Shown here one piece after another: positions 25,994-34,855 of a DNA stretch of 64,000 bases. A program made the translations under genes and the position numbers. Numbering within the stretch: position 1 is the first letter of the stretch; each line of letters opens with the position of its first letter. The stretch is from Desulfobacteraceae bacterium. GTDB lineage: Bacteria > Desulfobacterota > Desulfobacteria > Desulfobacterales > JACKCP01. The stretch is from positions 124,001 through 188,000 of the forward strand of contig JACKCP010000003.1 in the NCBI GenBank assembly GCA_020633955.1. The letters run 5' to 3'. The notes beneath the pieces were generated by a model that did no database searches, was not told the origin of the DNA, and worked only from the letters and a program-made list of their open reading frames with translations.

Positions 25994-28900
25994 ATGAAAA
26001 AAAGGCTTTTTTATACACTCAGATCAAAACTTTTTATTTATACTCTTATTATTTTTATAATTCCAGTTTTTATTGCAACATATACTTCTGTAAATCTTTT
26101 TAAAACCCATATTAAAACCCTTATTTCAAATGAGTTGAACTCCGGACTTGAGAGTGTGTCTTTGATTTTTCAAAACTGGAAAAACAGGCTGTACTATCAG
26201 ATCAAATCCATTACCCTTGATAATACATGCAAAACAACTATTAAGCTTGAAGTCGAAGAGCAGTTAAATGTTTTTCTTGAGAAACATAGAGATGAATACA
26301 GTCTGGATTATCTTGCAGCATTTAATTTAAAAGGTGAAATAATAGCCTGGTCCGGCTTTGAAAACAAAATAAAAGGTAATGTTCTAGACTGGCTTGAAAA
26401 TTCGGATGTTAACGTTTACTCGGCTAACAGGCCATTTTATAAAAGTCTTTCTTTAAATAATGGTTTTCAGGCGGAAAGTGTTTTTATTGAGTCGGTTCAG
26501 CCTGTTTTTATAAGGGACCAGAAAATAGGCTACATTGCAGGAGGCTATAACCTGACCTCTGGAGAATCTTTTTTAAGGGATATAAACAATAATTTCAGGA
26601 ATAATCTTTTTGTTATATTAATAAACAAAAAAGTAGTTGGTTTTCTTTCAAATGATGACAATTTTTATGGAGCCAGACCCAAATATATTGAATATAACGA
26701 AAGTGATCTTAAAAATCAGCTTCTTGAAATTAATAATCAGAAATTCACACCAGCCTTTGTTGTGATTAAGGATAGAAAAGGGATACCTGTATGCACTGTT
26801 ATCATGGCTTCTTCTATTAAAAGAATGGAACAGATGATGAATGAGACCCGAAACAGGATTGTTTTATTCTCATCTCTTGGTATACTGCTTGCGCTTTTTT
26901 TTACTTCAAGACTTTCCAGAAAAATTTCTAAACCTGTAAGAAATGTAGTAAAGGGGATGACCTTTGCCTCAAGGGGCAACTTCGAGTACAGGGTAGAAGA
27001 TATGCATACAAACGATGAGTTGTCTAAGCTTGCCAGAGGTTTTAACTCAATGGCTGAAACACTGTATCGAAGGGAAAAGGAAATACAGATTGAAAAGGAA
27101 AAAGCACTTCAGTCAAGCAGGTTAAAAACTGAATTCCTTGCCAATATGAGCCATGAAATCAGGACTCCAATGAACGGAATAATTGGAATGACAGGCCTGC
27201 TTCTCGACACTAAAGTAACAGATGAGCAAAGAGAATATGCTGAAACAATAAAAAGCAGTGCTGATTCATTGCTTGCAATAATTAATGATGTACTTGATTT
27301 TTCAAAAATTGAAGCGCAAAAACTTGATCTTGAGATTATAGATTTTAATCTTCGTACAATAATTGAAGAAGTAAGTGATCTTCTTGCTTTTAAGGCAGAA
27401 GAAAAAAGTCTTGAATTTGTATGTATGTGTGAATCGGATGTGCCGGTACTCCTTCAGGGAGATCCCGGAAGATTACGCCAGATTATTATCAACCTTCTTG
27501 GTAATGCAGTTAAGTTTACTGACAGTGGGGAGGTTACTTTAAGAGTTCACAGAATCTATGAATTTAATAACAAGGTAAAACTTAAGTTTACAGTTAATGA
27601 TACTGGACGAGGGATACCTGATGCCAGAAAAATTGAACTTTTTAATCCTTTTGTCCAGGGAGACGGTTCAACTACCAGAAAATATGGAGGAACCGGACTT
27701 GGTCTTGCAATTTCAAAGCAGCTGTCTGAAATGATGGAAGGAGAAATCGGGTTTGAAAGCCAGGAATACGAGGGGACTACTTTCTGGTTCACAGCAGTTT
27801 TTGGTTTTGATGAGACCAGAAATATTTCAAGTCCTTCAAAAATTCCAGATTCCTGCACTTCAGACATGAAAATTTTAATTGTTGATGACCATGATATTAA
27901 CAGGCGTCATCTTGAAATTATTCTTGAAAGCTGGGGGTTTGAATATGATTCAGTTGAAAGTGCTGCACTTGGGATAAGAAAGCTTATTGATTCATATAAA
28001 TCAGAAAAACCGTTTCATGTTGGTATAATCGATTACAGAATGCCGGGTATGAGCGGAGAAAGGTTTGCCTCAATTCTTCGTGCAGACGATCGCTTTAATG
28101 ATTTCAAAATGATTTTCATGTCATTTATGAAGGATAGAAGATATTATTTTGACTCTGAAAGAAAATTTGATTGTTTTCTTCCAAAACCTGTAAAACAGTC
28201 CCAGCTATACAACCTTATTGTCAATATATTAGAGGGAAAAGCCGGAGAATGCAATCTGCGCCGGTCAGTGGGGATTTTGAATGATTATTATTTCACTGAC
28301 GGTGATAAATATAGAATTCTTGTAGTTGAAGATAATATAACAAATCAGAAAGTAGCGCTTAGAATTCTTGAAAAGCTTGGATTAAAGGCTGAAGCTGCGG
28401 CAAATGGCATAGAAGCTATCAGTGCTGTTGAACACAGGCCCTTTGACTTGATATTAATGGACGTTCAGATGCCTGAAATGGATGGACTTGAGGCTTCAAG
28501 ACTTATTCGCGCAAGGGAAGTAAACTCGGGTTTTGGATCACAGAGATCAAGGGTTCCAATTATTGCAATGACAGCTGATGCACTTAAGGGGGATAATGAA
28601 AAATGTTTTGCTTCGGGAATGGATGATTATCTTCCCAAACCTGTAAACCCATCCGATCTTGCAGCAAAGATATCCAAGTGGCTTAAGATTTCACATTCGG
28701 ATAAAAAAACAAGTTCAGATAATTTCTGCAGGGTAAAATCGGATTTGTTTGATTATCAGGAACTGTTATCAAGGGTCATGGGAGATGAAAAGGATGCAAA
28801 GGAACTGATAATTATTTTTATTGAGAATATGAAAAGGCTTGTCAAGGATATTCAAAAGGGAATAAATGATTTTGATTACGCAAGAATAGACGAACTGGCT

Positions 28901-29083
28901 CATTCCATAAAAGGAGCTGCAGCAAATATGTGTGCCAATGATCTTATGGATAAAGCTGCCTTGCTTCAGGAAAAATCCAAGACTCTTGATATTGATATTA
29001 TTTATTCAGCATATGAGGAATTGAGGCAAAGTGCTTTTCAAACTGAATATGAAATGTCTGCAACTCTAAAAAACAAAATCTGA
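25994..29083 (+). CDS. Hybrid sensor histidine kinase (HAMP-HisKA-HATPase-REC-REC-HPt)
   Basis: A 1029-residue inner-membrane sensor. A helix near 12-32 and a second near 291-312 enclose a periplasmic sensory domain of about 260 residues. HAMP follows (about 315-370), then HisKA with phospho-acceptor His387 in NMSHEIRTPMNG, an HATPase domain (NLLGNAVKFTDSG, DTGRGIP, GGTGLGLAISK), a receiver with Asp680 (IIDYRMPGM), a second receiver with Asp823 (LMDVQMPEMDG) and a C-terminal HPt with His970 (LAHSIKGAAAN). This is the BarA/ArcB-like phosphorelay plan, with an extra receiver. Start is the ATG at 25994 after CCAGGA; a TTG precedes it. The output regulator is not encoded nearby. Confidence 0.9.
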   Translation: MKKRLFYTLRSKLFIYTLIIFIIPVFIATYTSVNLFKTHIKTLISNELNSGLESVSLIFQNWKNRLYYQIKSITLDNTCKTTIKLEVEEQLNVFLEKHRDEYSLDYLAAFNLKGEIIAWSGFENKIKGNVLDWLENSDVNVYSANRPFYKSLSLNNGFQAESVFIESVQPVFIRDQKIGYIAGGYNLTSGESFLRDINNNFRNNLFVILINKKVVGFLSNDDNFYGARPKYIEYNESDLKNQLLEINNQKFTPAFVVIKDRKGIPVCTVIMASSIKRMEQMMNETRNRIVLFSSLGILLALFFTSRLSRKISKPVRNVVKGMTFASRGNFEYRVEDMHTNDELSKLARGFNSMAETLYRREKEIQIEKEKALQSSRLKTEFLANMSHEIRTPMNGIIGMTGLLLDTKVTDEQREYAETIKSSADSLLAIINDVLDFSKIEAQKLDLEIIDFNLRTIIEEVSDLLAFKAEEKSLEFVCMCESDVPVLLQGDPGRLRQIIINLLGNAVKFTDSGEVTLRVHRIYEFNNKVKLKFTVNDTGRGIPDARKIELFNPFVQGDGSTTRKYGGTGLGLAISKQLSEMMEGEIGFESQEYEGTTFWFTAVFGFDETRNISSPSKIPDSCTSDMKILIVDDHDINRRHLEIILESWGFEYDSVESAALGIRKLIDSYKSEKPFHVGIIDYRMPGMSGERFASILRADDRFNDFKMIFMSFMKDRRYYFDSERKFDCFLPKPVKQSQLYNLIVNILEGKAGECNLRRSVGILNDYYFTDGDKYRILVVEDNITNQKVALRILEKLGLKAEAAANGIEAISAVEHRPFDLILMDVQMPEMDGLEASRLIRAREVNSGFGSQRSRVPIIAMTADALKGDNEKCFASGMDDYLPKPVNPSDLAAKISKWLKISHSDKKTSSDNFCRVKSDLFDYQELLSRVMGDEKDAKELIIIFIENMKRLVKDIQKGINDFDYARIDELAHSIKGAAANMCANDLMDKAALLQEKSKTLDIDIIYSAYEELRQSAFQTEYEMSATLKNKI

Positions 29084-29189
29084 TTATATGGCACTGCTGG
29101 AAAATTAGCTGCTGGAAGAAAACGGTCTTTTTTGTCTATTCCTAAACTCAGATTCAAAATTTAATGTTTTAATTATGATTTTAGAATTA

Positions 29190-29930
29190 TCAGTTATTCT
29201 GGTCTGGCCATAATCTGCTTTTTTGCTTTCTTAATTTTTTTTTGTTTTTCTGCCATGAACCTTTATTTTGCTGTAACCTGTACTCAGGGAAAATATCTTC
29301 AGGGTTAACTGAAAAAGATCCTGCCGGATTTATTTCTTTTTTCTCAGTTAAAGGTTTTCTTTTGATTTTTTGCACAGTTTTATCAACCGAAGGTCCTTTA
29401 ATAGCTTCAGGGTCAATAAAATCAGCAAGGAAAATGTTTTCCATAAAACCTTCAAGATTAATATCTTTTGTCAGAGCGATTTTAGTACTGATAAACAAAA
29501 GAACAGGGTCCTGATCTATCCTTTTGCCTTTAAGAAGTGCCAAATCTTTTGAAGAAAATAAAATAATTTTTTTATCATTGTATATAAGGCCTTTTTCCAT
29601 TACATGGGGCCATGCTTTTTTTCTTATGCATGTGTAGAGCTCGCCTGGAATATTTGTTTTAATTTTAAATGGTTCCGGCGGTTTTTTGTCCAATGACTTA
29701 ATTAGATTCTGGTCGTTGATTTCAATTTCTGGATCTTGCTGAAGTTTTAAGAATGAAATAATCTTCCCCTTTGTTATCCAGCTTAATTCCTTTTTTTCAC
29801 TTATGGCCTTAAGTACTTCCTTAAAATTGTAATAACCATTGGAGTCTGGTACAAGGAGAAATTCATCTGGTCTGACAGAAAGAATATATTCAAGTATTTT
29901 ACCGATTTTTGCATCATTATTTTTTGACAT
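29190..29930 (-). CDS. KptA/Tpt1-like protein with degenerate active site, basic C-terminus
   Basis: A 246-residue soluble protein. The N-terminal IGKILEYILSVRPDEFLLVPDSNGYYNFKEVLKAI follows the winged-helix pattern of RNA 2'-phosphotransferase (LSKxLSYxLRHxPEExGLxLDxxGWVxxxxLLxAL). Further on, LYTCIRKKAWPHVMEKGL has exactly the spacing of LYHGTxxxxxxxIxxxGL, and VLLFISTKIA then NIFLADFIDPEAI match the end of the ADP-ribosyl-transfer fold. However, the Arg-His and the His-Gly-Thr needed to bind NAD and RNA are absent, so it may be inactive or altered. The tail after 190 is Lys-rich. The homology is my reading of spacing and could be wrong; otherwise hypothetical. Confidence 0.55.
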   Translation of the reverse strand: MSKNNDAKIGKILEYILSVRPDEFLLVPDSNGYYNFKEVLKAISEKKELSWITKGKIISFLKLQQDPEIEINDQNLIKSLDKKPPEPFKIKTNIPGELYTCIRKKAWPHVMEKGLIYNDKKIILFSSKDLALLKGKRIDQDPVLLFISTKIALTKDINLEGFMENIFLADFIDPEAIKGPSVDKTVQKIKRKPLTEKKEINPAGSFSVNPEDIFPEYRLQQNKGSWQKNKKKLRKQKSRLWPDQNN

Positions 29931-30165
29931 GATTTCTTTTTTGCTGATAAATAATTTTTCTGATATTAGTAATTAGCTGTTGATTAATAATCGGTATTTT
30001 TATGTTCAGAGCAGGTTAAAAATAGTGTCTTTATAATAATTATAAATTTTTAACCATGTGCGGAAATAAAAAAACCGTTTGGTTCAGTCACCGAATAAAA
30101 TTTTTTTATCAGATATATTCATCAAGGTACAGTATTGATTTACAATAAAAATGAAAGGCAGATAA

Positions 30166-31455
30166 ATGGTTGAAACAAATTCTAAAAAATTGTTTGAAAA
30201 AGCACTTAACCTGATTCCCGGCGGAGTAAACAGTCCGGTAAGAGCCTGTAAATCTGTAAACAAAGATCCATTATTCATTCAAAGAGGTTCTGGGCCAAGA
30301 ATTTTTGATGTGGACGGAAATGCGTATATTGATTATGTGGGTTCATGGGGGCCTCTTATTCTTGGACATGCAGACTATACGGTTATCAGTTCAATCATAG
30401 ATGCCATCAGACGGGGAACAAGCTTTGGTGCTCCATGTGATCTTGAAATTGAGCTTGCGGAATTGATGATCAGCTTTGTGCCTTCACTTGAAATGGTTAG
30501 AATGGTTAGCTCTGGTACAGAGGCTGCAATGAGTGCGGTAAGACTTGCAAGGGGATATACCGGAAGAGATATTATAATCAAGTTTGATGGATGTTATCAC
30601 GGACATTCCGATGTTCTTCTTGTAGGAGCAGGATCTGGAGTTGCTACTTTAAATATTCCAGGCAGTCCGGGAATTCCAGCCGATGTTACAAAAAATACAA
30701 TTTCAATTCCATACAACGATATAGAAAAATTCAATGAAGTTATGGCAGAATATGGAGATAGAACTGCCTGTGTAATTGTTGAGCCAGTGGCAGGTAATAT
30801 GGGATGTGTTCTGCCTGTGCCAGGTTTTCTTGAGGCCCTGAGGAGTAAAACAAGTGAGTATGGAAGTGTACTGATATTTGATGAAGTAATGACAGGTTTC
30901 AGGGTTCATAAAAACTCTGCACAGGGATATTTCAATATTGAACCTGATCTTTCATGCTTTGGAAAAGTAATAGGAGGAGGAATGCCTGTTGGTGCCTTTG
31001 GTGGAAAAAGAGAAATTATGGAGTGTCTTGCACCAAAAGGAAATGTGTATCAGGCTGGAACTCTTTCAGGTAACCCTGTTGCAATGGCGGCCGGTATTGC
31101 AACTCTTAAACAGCTTAAAGAACCTTCTTTTTATGAAAAACTTTCTTCCAAAACAAAAATGCTTGTAAGTGGAATAAAAAATGCTGGAGATGAAACAGGT
31201 ATAAATATCTGTGCAAGTCATATTGGTGGAATGTTTGGAATCTTTTTTACGGATATTGAAGTACATAATTATGAAGACGCAAAAACATCTGACCTTGAGC
31301 TTTTTTCAAAATACTATTCAAAAATGCTTTCAAGGGGAATTTACCTTGCACCTTCACAGTTTGAAGCTGGATTTGTTTCTTCAGCCCATACTGAAGCCGA
31401 TATTAATGCAACAATAAATTCAGCATTAACTGTTTTTAAGACAATAAAAAATTAG
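30166..31455 (+). CDS. hemL: Glutamate-1-semialdehyde 2,1-aminomutase HemL
   Basis: A 429-residue class III aminotransferase-fold enzyme with IPGGVNSPVRACKSV, VDGNAYIDYVGSWGP, MVSSGTEAAMSAVRLARG and KFDGCYHGHSD. The PLP lysine is Lys267 in CFGKVIGGGMPVGAFGG. It makes 5-aminolevulinate in the C5 pathway of haem and corrinoid synthesis, consistent with the multihaem cytochrome in the window. AAGGCAG lies shortly before the ATG. No other hem genes are adjacent. Confidence 0.96.
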   Translation: MVETNSKKLFEKALNLIPGGVNSPVRACKSVNKDPLFIQRGSGPRIFDVDGNAYIDYVGSWGPLILGHADYTVISSIIDAIRRGTSFGAPCDLEIELAELMISFVPSLEMVRMVSSGTEAAMSAVRLARGYTGRDIIIKFDGCYHGHSDVLLVGAGSGVATLNIPGSPGIPADVTKNTISIPYNDIEKFNEVMAEYGDRTACVIVEPVAGNMGCVLPVPGFLEALRSKTSEYGSVLIFDEVMTGFRVHKNSAQGYFNIEPDLSCFGKVIGGGMPVGAFGGKREIMECLAPKGNVYQAGTLSGNPVAMAAGIATLKQLKEPSFYEKLSSKTKMLVSGIKNAGDETGINICASHIGGMFGIFFTDIEVHNYEDAKTSDLELFSKYYSKMLSRGIYLAPSQFEAGFVSSAHTEADINATINSALTVFKTIKN

Positions 31456-31581
31456 TTGGCTGGAGAGGGAAAACGTTTTTTATTTAATAGTAACCTCAGA
31501 TAAAAAGTTTAATCCTAAAAAGACTTGCTATAGTCCGAAGATGAATTTTTTATCCTGCATTAATCACTGATAGTCCTTGTT

Positions 31582-31690
31582 GGTGATTGGGCGAAAACGA
31601 TAATTTTTTGTTAAGTTTAAGGAAAATTAAAAATTTAACCTTCAGGTCTTACTTTAGAATGGACAAAAAATGACTGTTTTCGGTGATTAA
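31582..31690 (+). repeat. R1 palindromic repeat, internally shortened copy
   Basis: Has the left end TTGGGCGAAAACGATAATTT and the right block TTTAGAATGGACAAAAAATG but lacks about 35 central bases. A second, more decayed R1-like stretch lies just upstream at 31456-31560. Confidence 0.65.
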
Positions 31691-31756
31691 CTAGTTGAGA
31701 CTCTTTTGAAGCAGTTTAATGTTTTATTATGAAATACAATTTAATTGAGAGATAAT

Positions 31757-33187
31757 ATGAATTTTGCTCCTGAAAATGCCAAAAACATACACCTTATTTC
31801 TGCCTGCGGTACAGCAATGGGGGCTCTTTGCGCCATGCTTTCGGACAGAGGTTTTAATGTAACAGGTTCAGATCAAGGTATTTATCCGCCAATGAGCACC
31901 TTCCTTAAATCCAGGGGAATAGATTTAACCGAATTTTCAAAAGAAAATATCAGTGATGATTTGGATCTTGTAATTATTGGCAATGCTGTAAGCAAAGATA
32001 ATATTGAAGTTCTTGAAACCATGGAGAAAAAAATAAATTATCTTTCAATGCCCCAGGCAATTAATCATTTTTTTGCCAAAGATAAAAAAGTAATAATGGT
32101 AACAGGTACACATGGTAAAACAACTACAACAGGAATTATTGCCTGGATTCTACATTACTGCGGGTTAAAACCGTCATTTTTTATTGGAGGTATTCATAAA
32201 AATTTTGATTGCGGATACATGATTGATGAAGGTAAATATTTTGTGATTGAGGGAGATGAATACGATACTGCATTTTTTGACAAAAAATCAAAGTTTTTTC
32301 ATTTTAATCCTTCAAGACTTGTAATCACAGGTATTGATTTTGACCATGCAGATATTTTTTTAAGTATAGATCAGATAAAAGATTCTTTTGGGGAATTGAT
32401 AAATAAGGCTAACCAGGAAAGTTTTATTTTTGCCTTTGATTCTTCAGAAGAACTCACTGATCTTTTAAAAGGTGTGAAATATAAAAATTTAAGTTTATAC
32501 GGGAAAAAAACTTCAAGTGACATGTATTTTCAAAATCCGGAATACGGGGGAAAAGGTCTGTATTTCGATTGCTGTTCAAAAACATTGAATGACCGGATTT
32601 TTCTTCCAATGACAGGAGAACAGAATATCTACAATTGTCTTGCTGCAATTTCAGTTTGTCTGAGTATTGGTATTGATAAGGAAAAGATTAAGGAAGCACT
32701 GAAATCATATAAAGGAATGAAAAGAAGACAGGAAATAAGAGGCGAAGTTTCAGATATCAGGGTTATAGATGATTTTGCTCATCATCCAAGAGAAGTCAGG
32801 CACACCATAGACGGAATAAAAAAAAGCTTAAAACCTCAAAGGCTTATTTGTGTTTTTGAACCAGGGACAAATACAAGCATGCGAAATATTTTTCAGGATG
32901 AATATGAAAATTCTTTTGAAGGAAGTGATCTTGTCTGTATAAAAAGACCTGAAAAAATTTCAAGGGTTAATCTTGATCAAAGACTTTCACTTGAAAATCT
33001 TAAGGCCGGGTTAAACTGTAAAAACATTAATTCAGAGCTTTTTGAAACTTCAGATGAGATTGTTGATTATCTATGCATGAATTCAAAACCTGGAGATGTT
33101 ATCCTTGTCATGTCCAATAAAGGTTTTGACGGTATTCATGATAAGATTTTAAATTGTCTTGCAAAAAAACAGGAACTTAATCTCTGA
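31757..33187 (+). CDS. mpl: UDP-N-acetylmuramate:L-alanyl-gamma-D-glutamyl-meso-diaminopimelate ligase Mpl
   Basis: A 476-residue Mur ligase with ATP loop VTGTHGKTTTTGII. The stretch GDEYDTAFFDKKSKFFHF separates Mpl from MurC, and HHPREVRHTIDGI is also typical. It attaches recycled tripeptide to UDP-MurNAc in the cytoplasm, bypassing the de novo ligases. I chose the ATG at 31757, with GAGAGAT before it; a TTG twelve bases upstream is in frame. An R3 element follows. Confidence 0.9.
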   Translation: MNFAPENAKNIHLISACGTAMGALCAMLSDRGFNVTGSDQGIYPPMSTFLKSRGIDLTEFSKENISDDLDLVIIGNAVSKDNIEVLETMEKKINYLSMPQAINHFFAKDKKVIMVTGTHGKTTTTGIIAWILHYCGLKPSFFIGGIHKNFDCGYMIDEGKYFVIEGDEYDTAFFDKKSKFFHFNPSRLVITGIDFDHADIFLSIDQIKDSFGELINKANQESFIFAFDSSEELTDLLKGVKYKNLSLYGKKTSSDMYFQNPEYGGKGLYFDCCSKTLNDRIFLPMTGEQNIYNCLAAISVCLSIGIDKEKIKEALKSYKGMKRRQEIRGEVSDIRVIDDFAHHPREVRHTIDGIKKSLKPQRLICVFEPGTNTSMRNIFQDEYENSFEGSDLVCIKRPEKISRVNLDQRLSLENLKAGLNCKNINSELFETSDEIVDYLCMNSKPGDVILVMSNKGFDGIHDKILNCLAKKQELNL

Positions 33188-33199
33188 TTTTCAGCTGAA

Positions 33200-33397
33200 A
33201 CCTAAATTAGCGTTTCATATTTTAAAACCGGCCAAGTCTCAATAAATCAAGCTTATTATATTTAAAAATATGAAATCCTGGGGACTTTCCTTACATTGCT
33301 GCATCTGCTGGTTAAACTGTATTATTCACAGTAAAGCAAAAAAACTGATACAGTTTGACGTTATATGTACCAAACTTGAAAATCGCTCAATTCAGGT
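33200..33397 (+). repeat. R3 palindromic repeat, copy 2
   Basis: Exactly the same length (198 bases) as the copy at 22818. Ends are ACCTAAATTAGCG and the complement of ACCTGAATTGAGCG. The first inner hairpin (TTTCATATTTTAAA with TTTAAAAATATGAAA) is kept; the second (AAACTGTATTATTCAC / AAACTGATACAGTTT region) has drifted. Confidence 0.75.
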
Positions 33398-33405
33398 GAA
33401 AGATA

Positions 33406-34254
33406 CTAGATTTTAATATTTGAAACGGACAGTATTCCGGCGCAGGCGATTAAGACTCCTCCTGTCATTGAATAAATGTCAAATGTTTCATTTAAAAAGA
33501 ATACTCCAATAATTGCAGCAAAGAAAACAGTTGTATATGTAAATGGTCCAACTTTTGCCGAAGGAGCAATTGAATAGCCGGTTGTTACAAAAAACTGTCC
33601 TGCAAGACCTGAAAGCCCCATTACAAATATTAAAATCATTTCATTATTATCTGGTATAATATTTTTACCTGTTAATGGCAGAAATGAAATAATTGAAGAT
33701 ATCAGAGTATAGAAAAATACAATTTTAAAAGGGCTTTCAGTTTTTGACATTCTTCTTATTGCAACCATTGCAACAGATGCACAAACAGCTGCAACAATGC
33801 CATAAATACCATTATAATTAAATATGCTTGTTCCTGGCTTTAAAATCATTAAAATTCCTGTAAATCCTCCAAAAGCAGATATTATATATTTTCTTTCTAT
33901 GGGCTCCTTAATCCATAAAAAAGCAACAAAAGGAATGAAAATGGGGCTTGTGTATGAAAGCATAACAGCTTCTGCAAGGGGGAGTTTTGAAAGGGTATAA
34001 AAATATAGATACATGGCAGATAATCCTGATAAACTTCTTGCAATGTGAAGACGAAAATTTTTTGTTTTAAGATTTATTAAGTTCTTTTTTCTCATAAGAA
34101 AGGGGATAAAACAGATTAAAACAAATAAGTTTCTTGAAAAAACAATTATTTCATTTGGCATTGTTAAAGATAGTTTTTTTATTGCAGTTCCCATTAATGC
34201 AAAACAAAATCCTGCAAATATGATTGAAACGGCGCCTTTTAAGTCATCAGACAT
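33406..34254 (-). CDS. DMT superfamily transporter (EamA family)
   Basis: A 282-residue protein with about ten membrane helices in two EamA repeats. LAEAVMLSYTSPIFIPFVAFLWIKEP in the first half is mirrored by GPFTYTTVFFAAIIGVFFLNE in the second, as in RhaT/YdcZ-type drug and metabolite exporters. The substrate cannot be told. The ATG at 34254 is preceded by AGCAGG; a TTG 45 bases upstream extends the frame but adds a basic leader untypical of the family. It is transcribed away from the tRNA genes. Confidence 0.85.
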   Translation of the reverse strand: MSDDLKGAVSIIFAGFCFALMGTAIKKLSLTMPNEIIVFSRNLFVLICFIPFLMRKKNLINLKTKNFRLHIARSLSGLSAMYLYFYTLSKLPLAEAVMLSYTSPIFIPFVAFLWIKEPIERKYIISAFGGFTGILMILKPGTSIFNYNGIYGIVAAVCASVAMVAIRRMSKTESPFKIVFFYTLISSIISFLPLTGKNIIPDNNEMILIFVMGLSGLAGQFFVTTGYSIAPSAKVGPFTYTTVFFAAIIGVFFLNETFDIYSMTGGVLIACAGILSVSNIKI

Positions 34255-34360
34255 TGTGTGAAACCTGCTTTTAATTTTTTTCAAATAAACAAAAAACAAA
34301 GAAACAGTCTTTGCATCAAAGAAAAAAATAGTAAAGAATATAATTGTTAAAAAAAAGTTA

Positions 34361-34389
34361 TTGACAAAGAATTAAATCTGGCTTAAAAA
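34361..34389 (+). promoter_or_regulatory. Sigma-70 promoter of the tRNA pair
   Basis: Perfect TTGACA at 34361-34366, a 17-base spacer, and TAAAAA at 34384-34389, placing initiation a few bases before tRNA-Gly. Confidence 0.7.
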
Positions 34390-34406
34390 TGGCGTGCTTT
34401 TGATGA

Positions 34407-34481
<75 letters not shown>

Positions 34482-34482
34482 T

Positions 34483-34557
34483 GGCGGCATAGCCAAGTGG
34501 TAAGGCAGAGGCCTGCAAAGCCTTTATTCCTCAGTTCGAATCTGAGTGCCGCCTCCA
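34483..34557 (+). tRNA. tRNA-Cys (anticodon GCA)
   Basis: Acceptor arms GGCGGCA and TGCCGCC pair; the anticodon loop of GGCCTGCAAAGCC reads GCA; the T arm is CTCAGTTCGAATCTGAG. The CCA end is encoded. It shares promoter and terminator with the tRNA-Gly gene. Confidence 0.95.
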
Positions 34558-34570
34558 AATATGCTACACC

Positions 34571-34596
34571 GGGACAGTCTTTACTGTCCTTTATTT
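34571..34596 (+). terminator. Terminator of the tRNA operon
   Basis: GGACAGT and ACTGTCC form a 7-bp stem with a 4-base loop, followed by TTTATTTATT, 14 bases after tRNA-Cys. Confidence 0.75.
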
Positions 34597-34601
34597 ATTG
34601 A

Positions 34602-34698
34602 GCCGTCCGGTTTTTAAACTAACCTAAAAATCATATTCCCTCCAGATTATCCCACATAAATTATCTGAAAAATTAAAATGATGAGATTTCCGGACGGC
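34602..34698 (+). repeat. Long-range inverted repeat beside the tRNA-Cys gene
   Basis: GCCGTCCGG at 34602-34610 is exactly complementary to CCGGACGGC at 34690-34698; 79 AT-rich bases lie between. The arms are GC-rich in a very AT-rich setting. It may be the closing stem of a small RNA or the ends of a small element; nothing coding lies inside. Confidence 0.45.
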
Positions 34699-34855
34699 AC
34701 AATAAATTTTAAATTTTTTCCACTCACATCTACAAAAAACTATTTTGATAATTTTTTATTCATTGATTTGACAAAGTGTTATTATTATGATTTTTAGTTC
34801 AATGTAAGTTTATTTTCTGATTTAATTTATAAAGTATTAACAGGGCTTATGGTGA

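Noticed and set aside
34558..34600. A third tRNA (Leu) after tRNA-Gly and tRNA-Cys, as in many bacteria
   Set aside because: The sequence after tRNA-Cys is a terminator hairpin; no acceptor/T-arm pattern follows.
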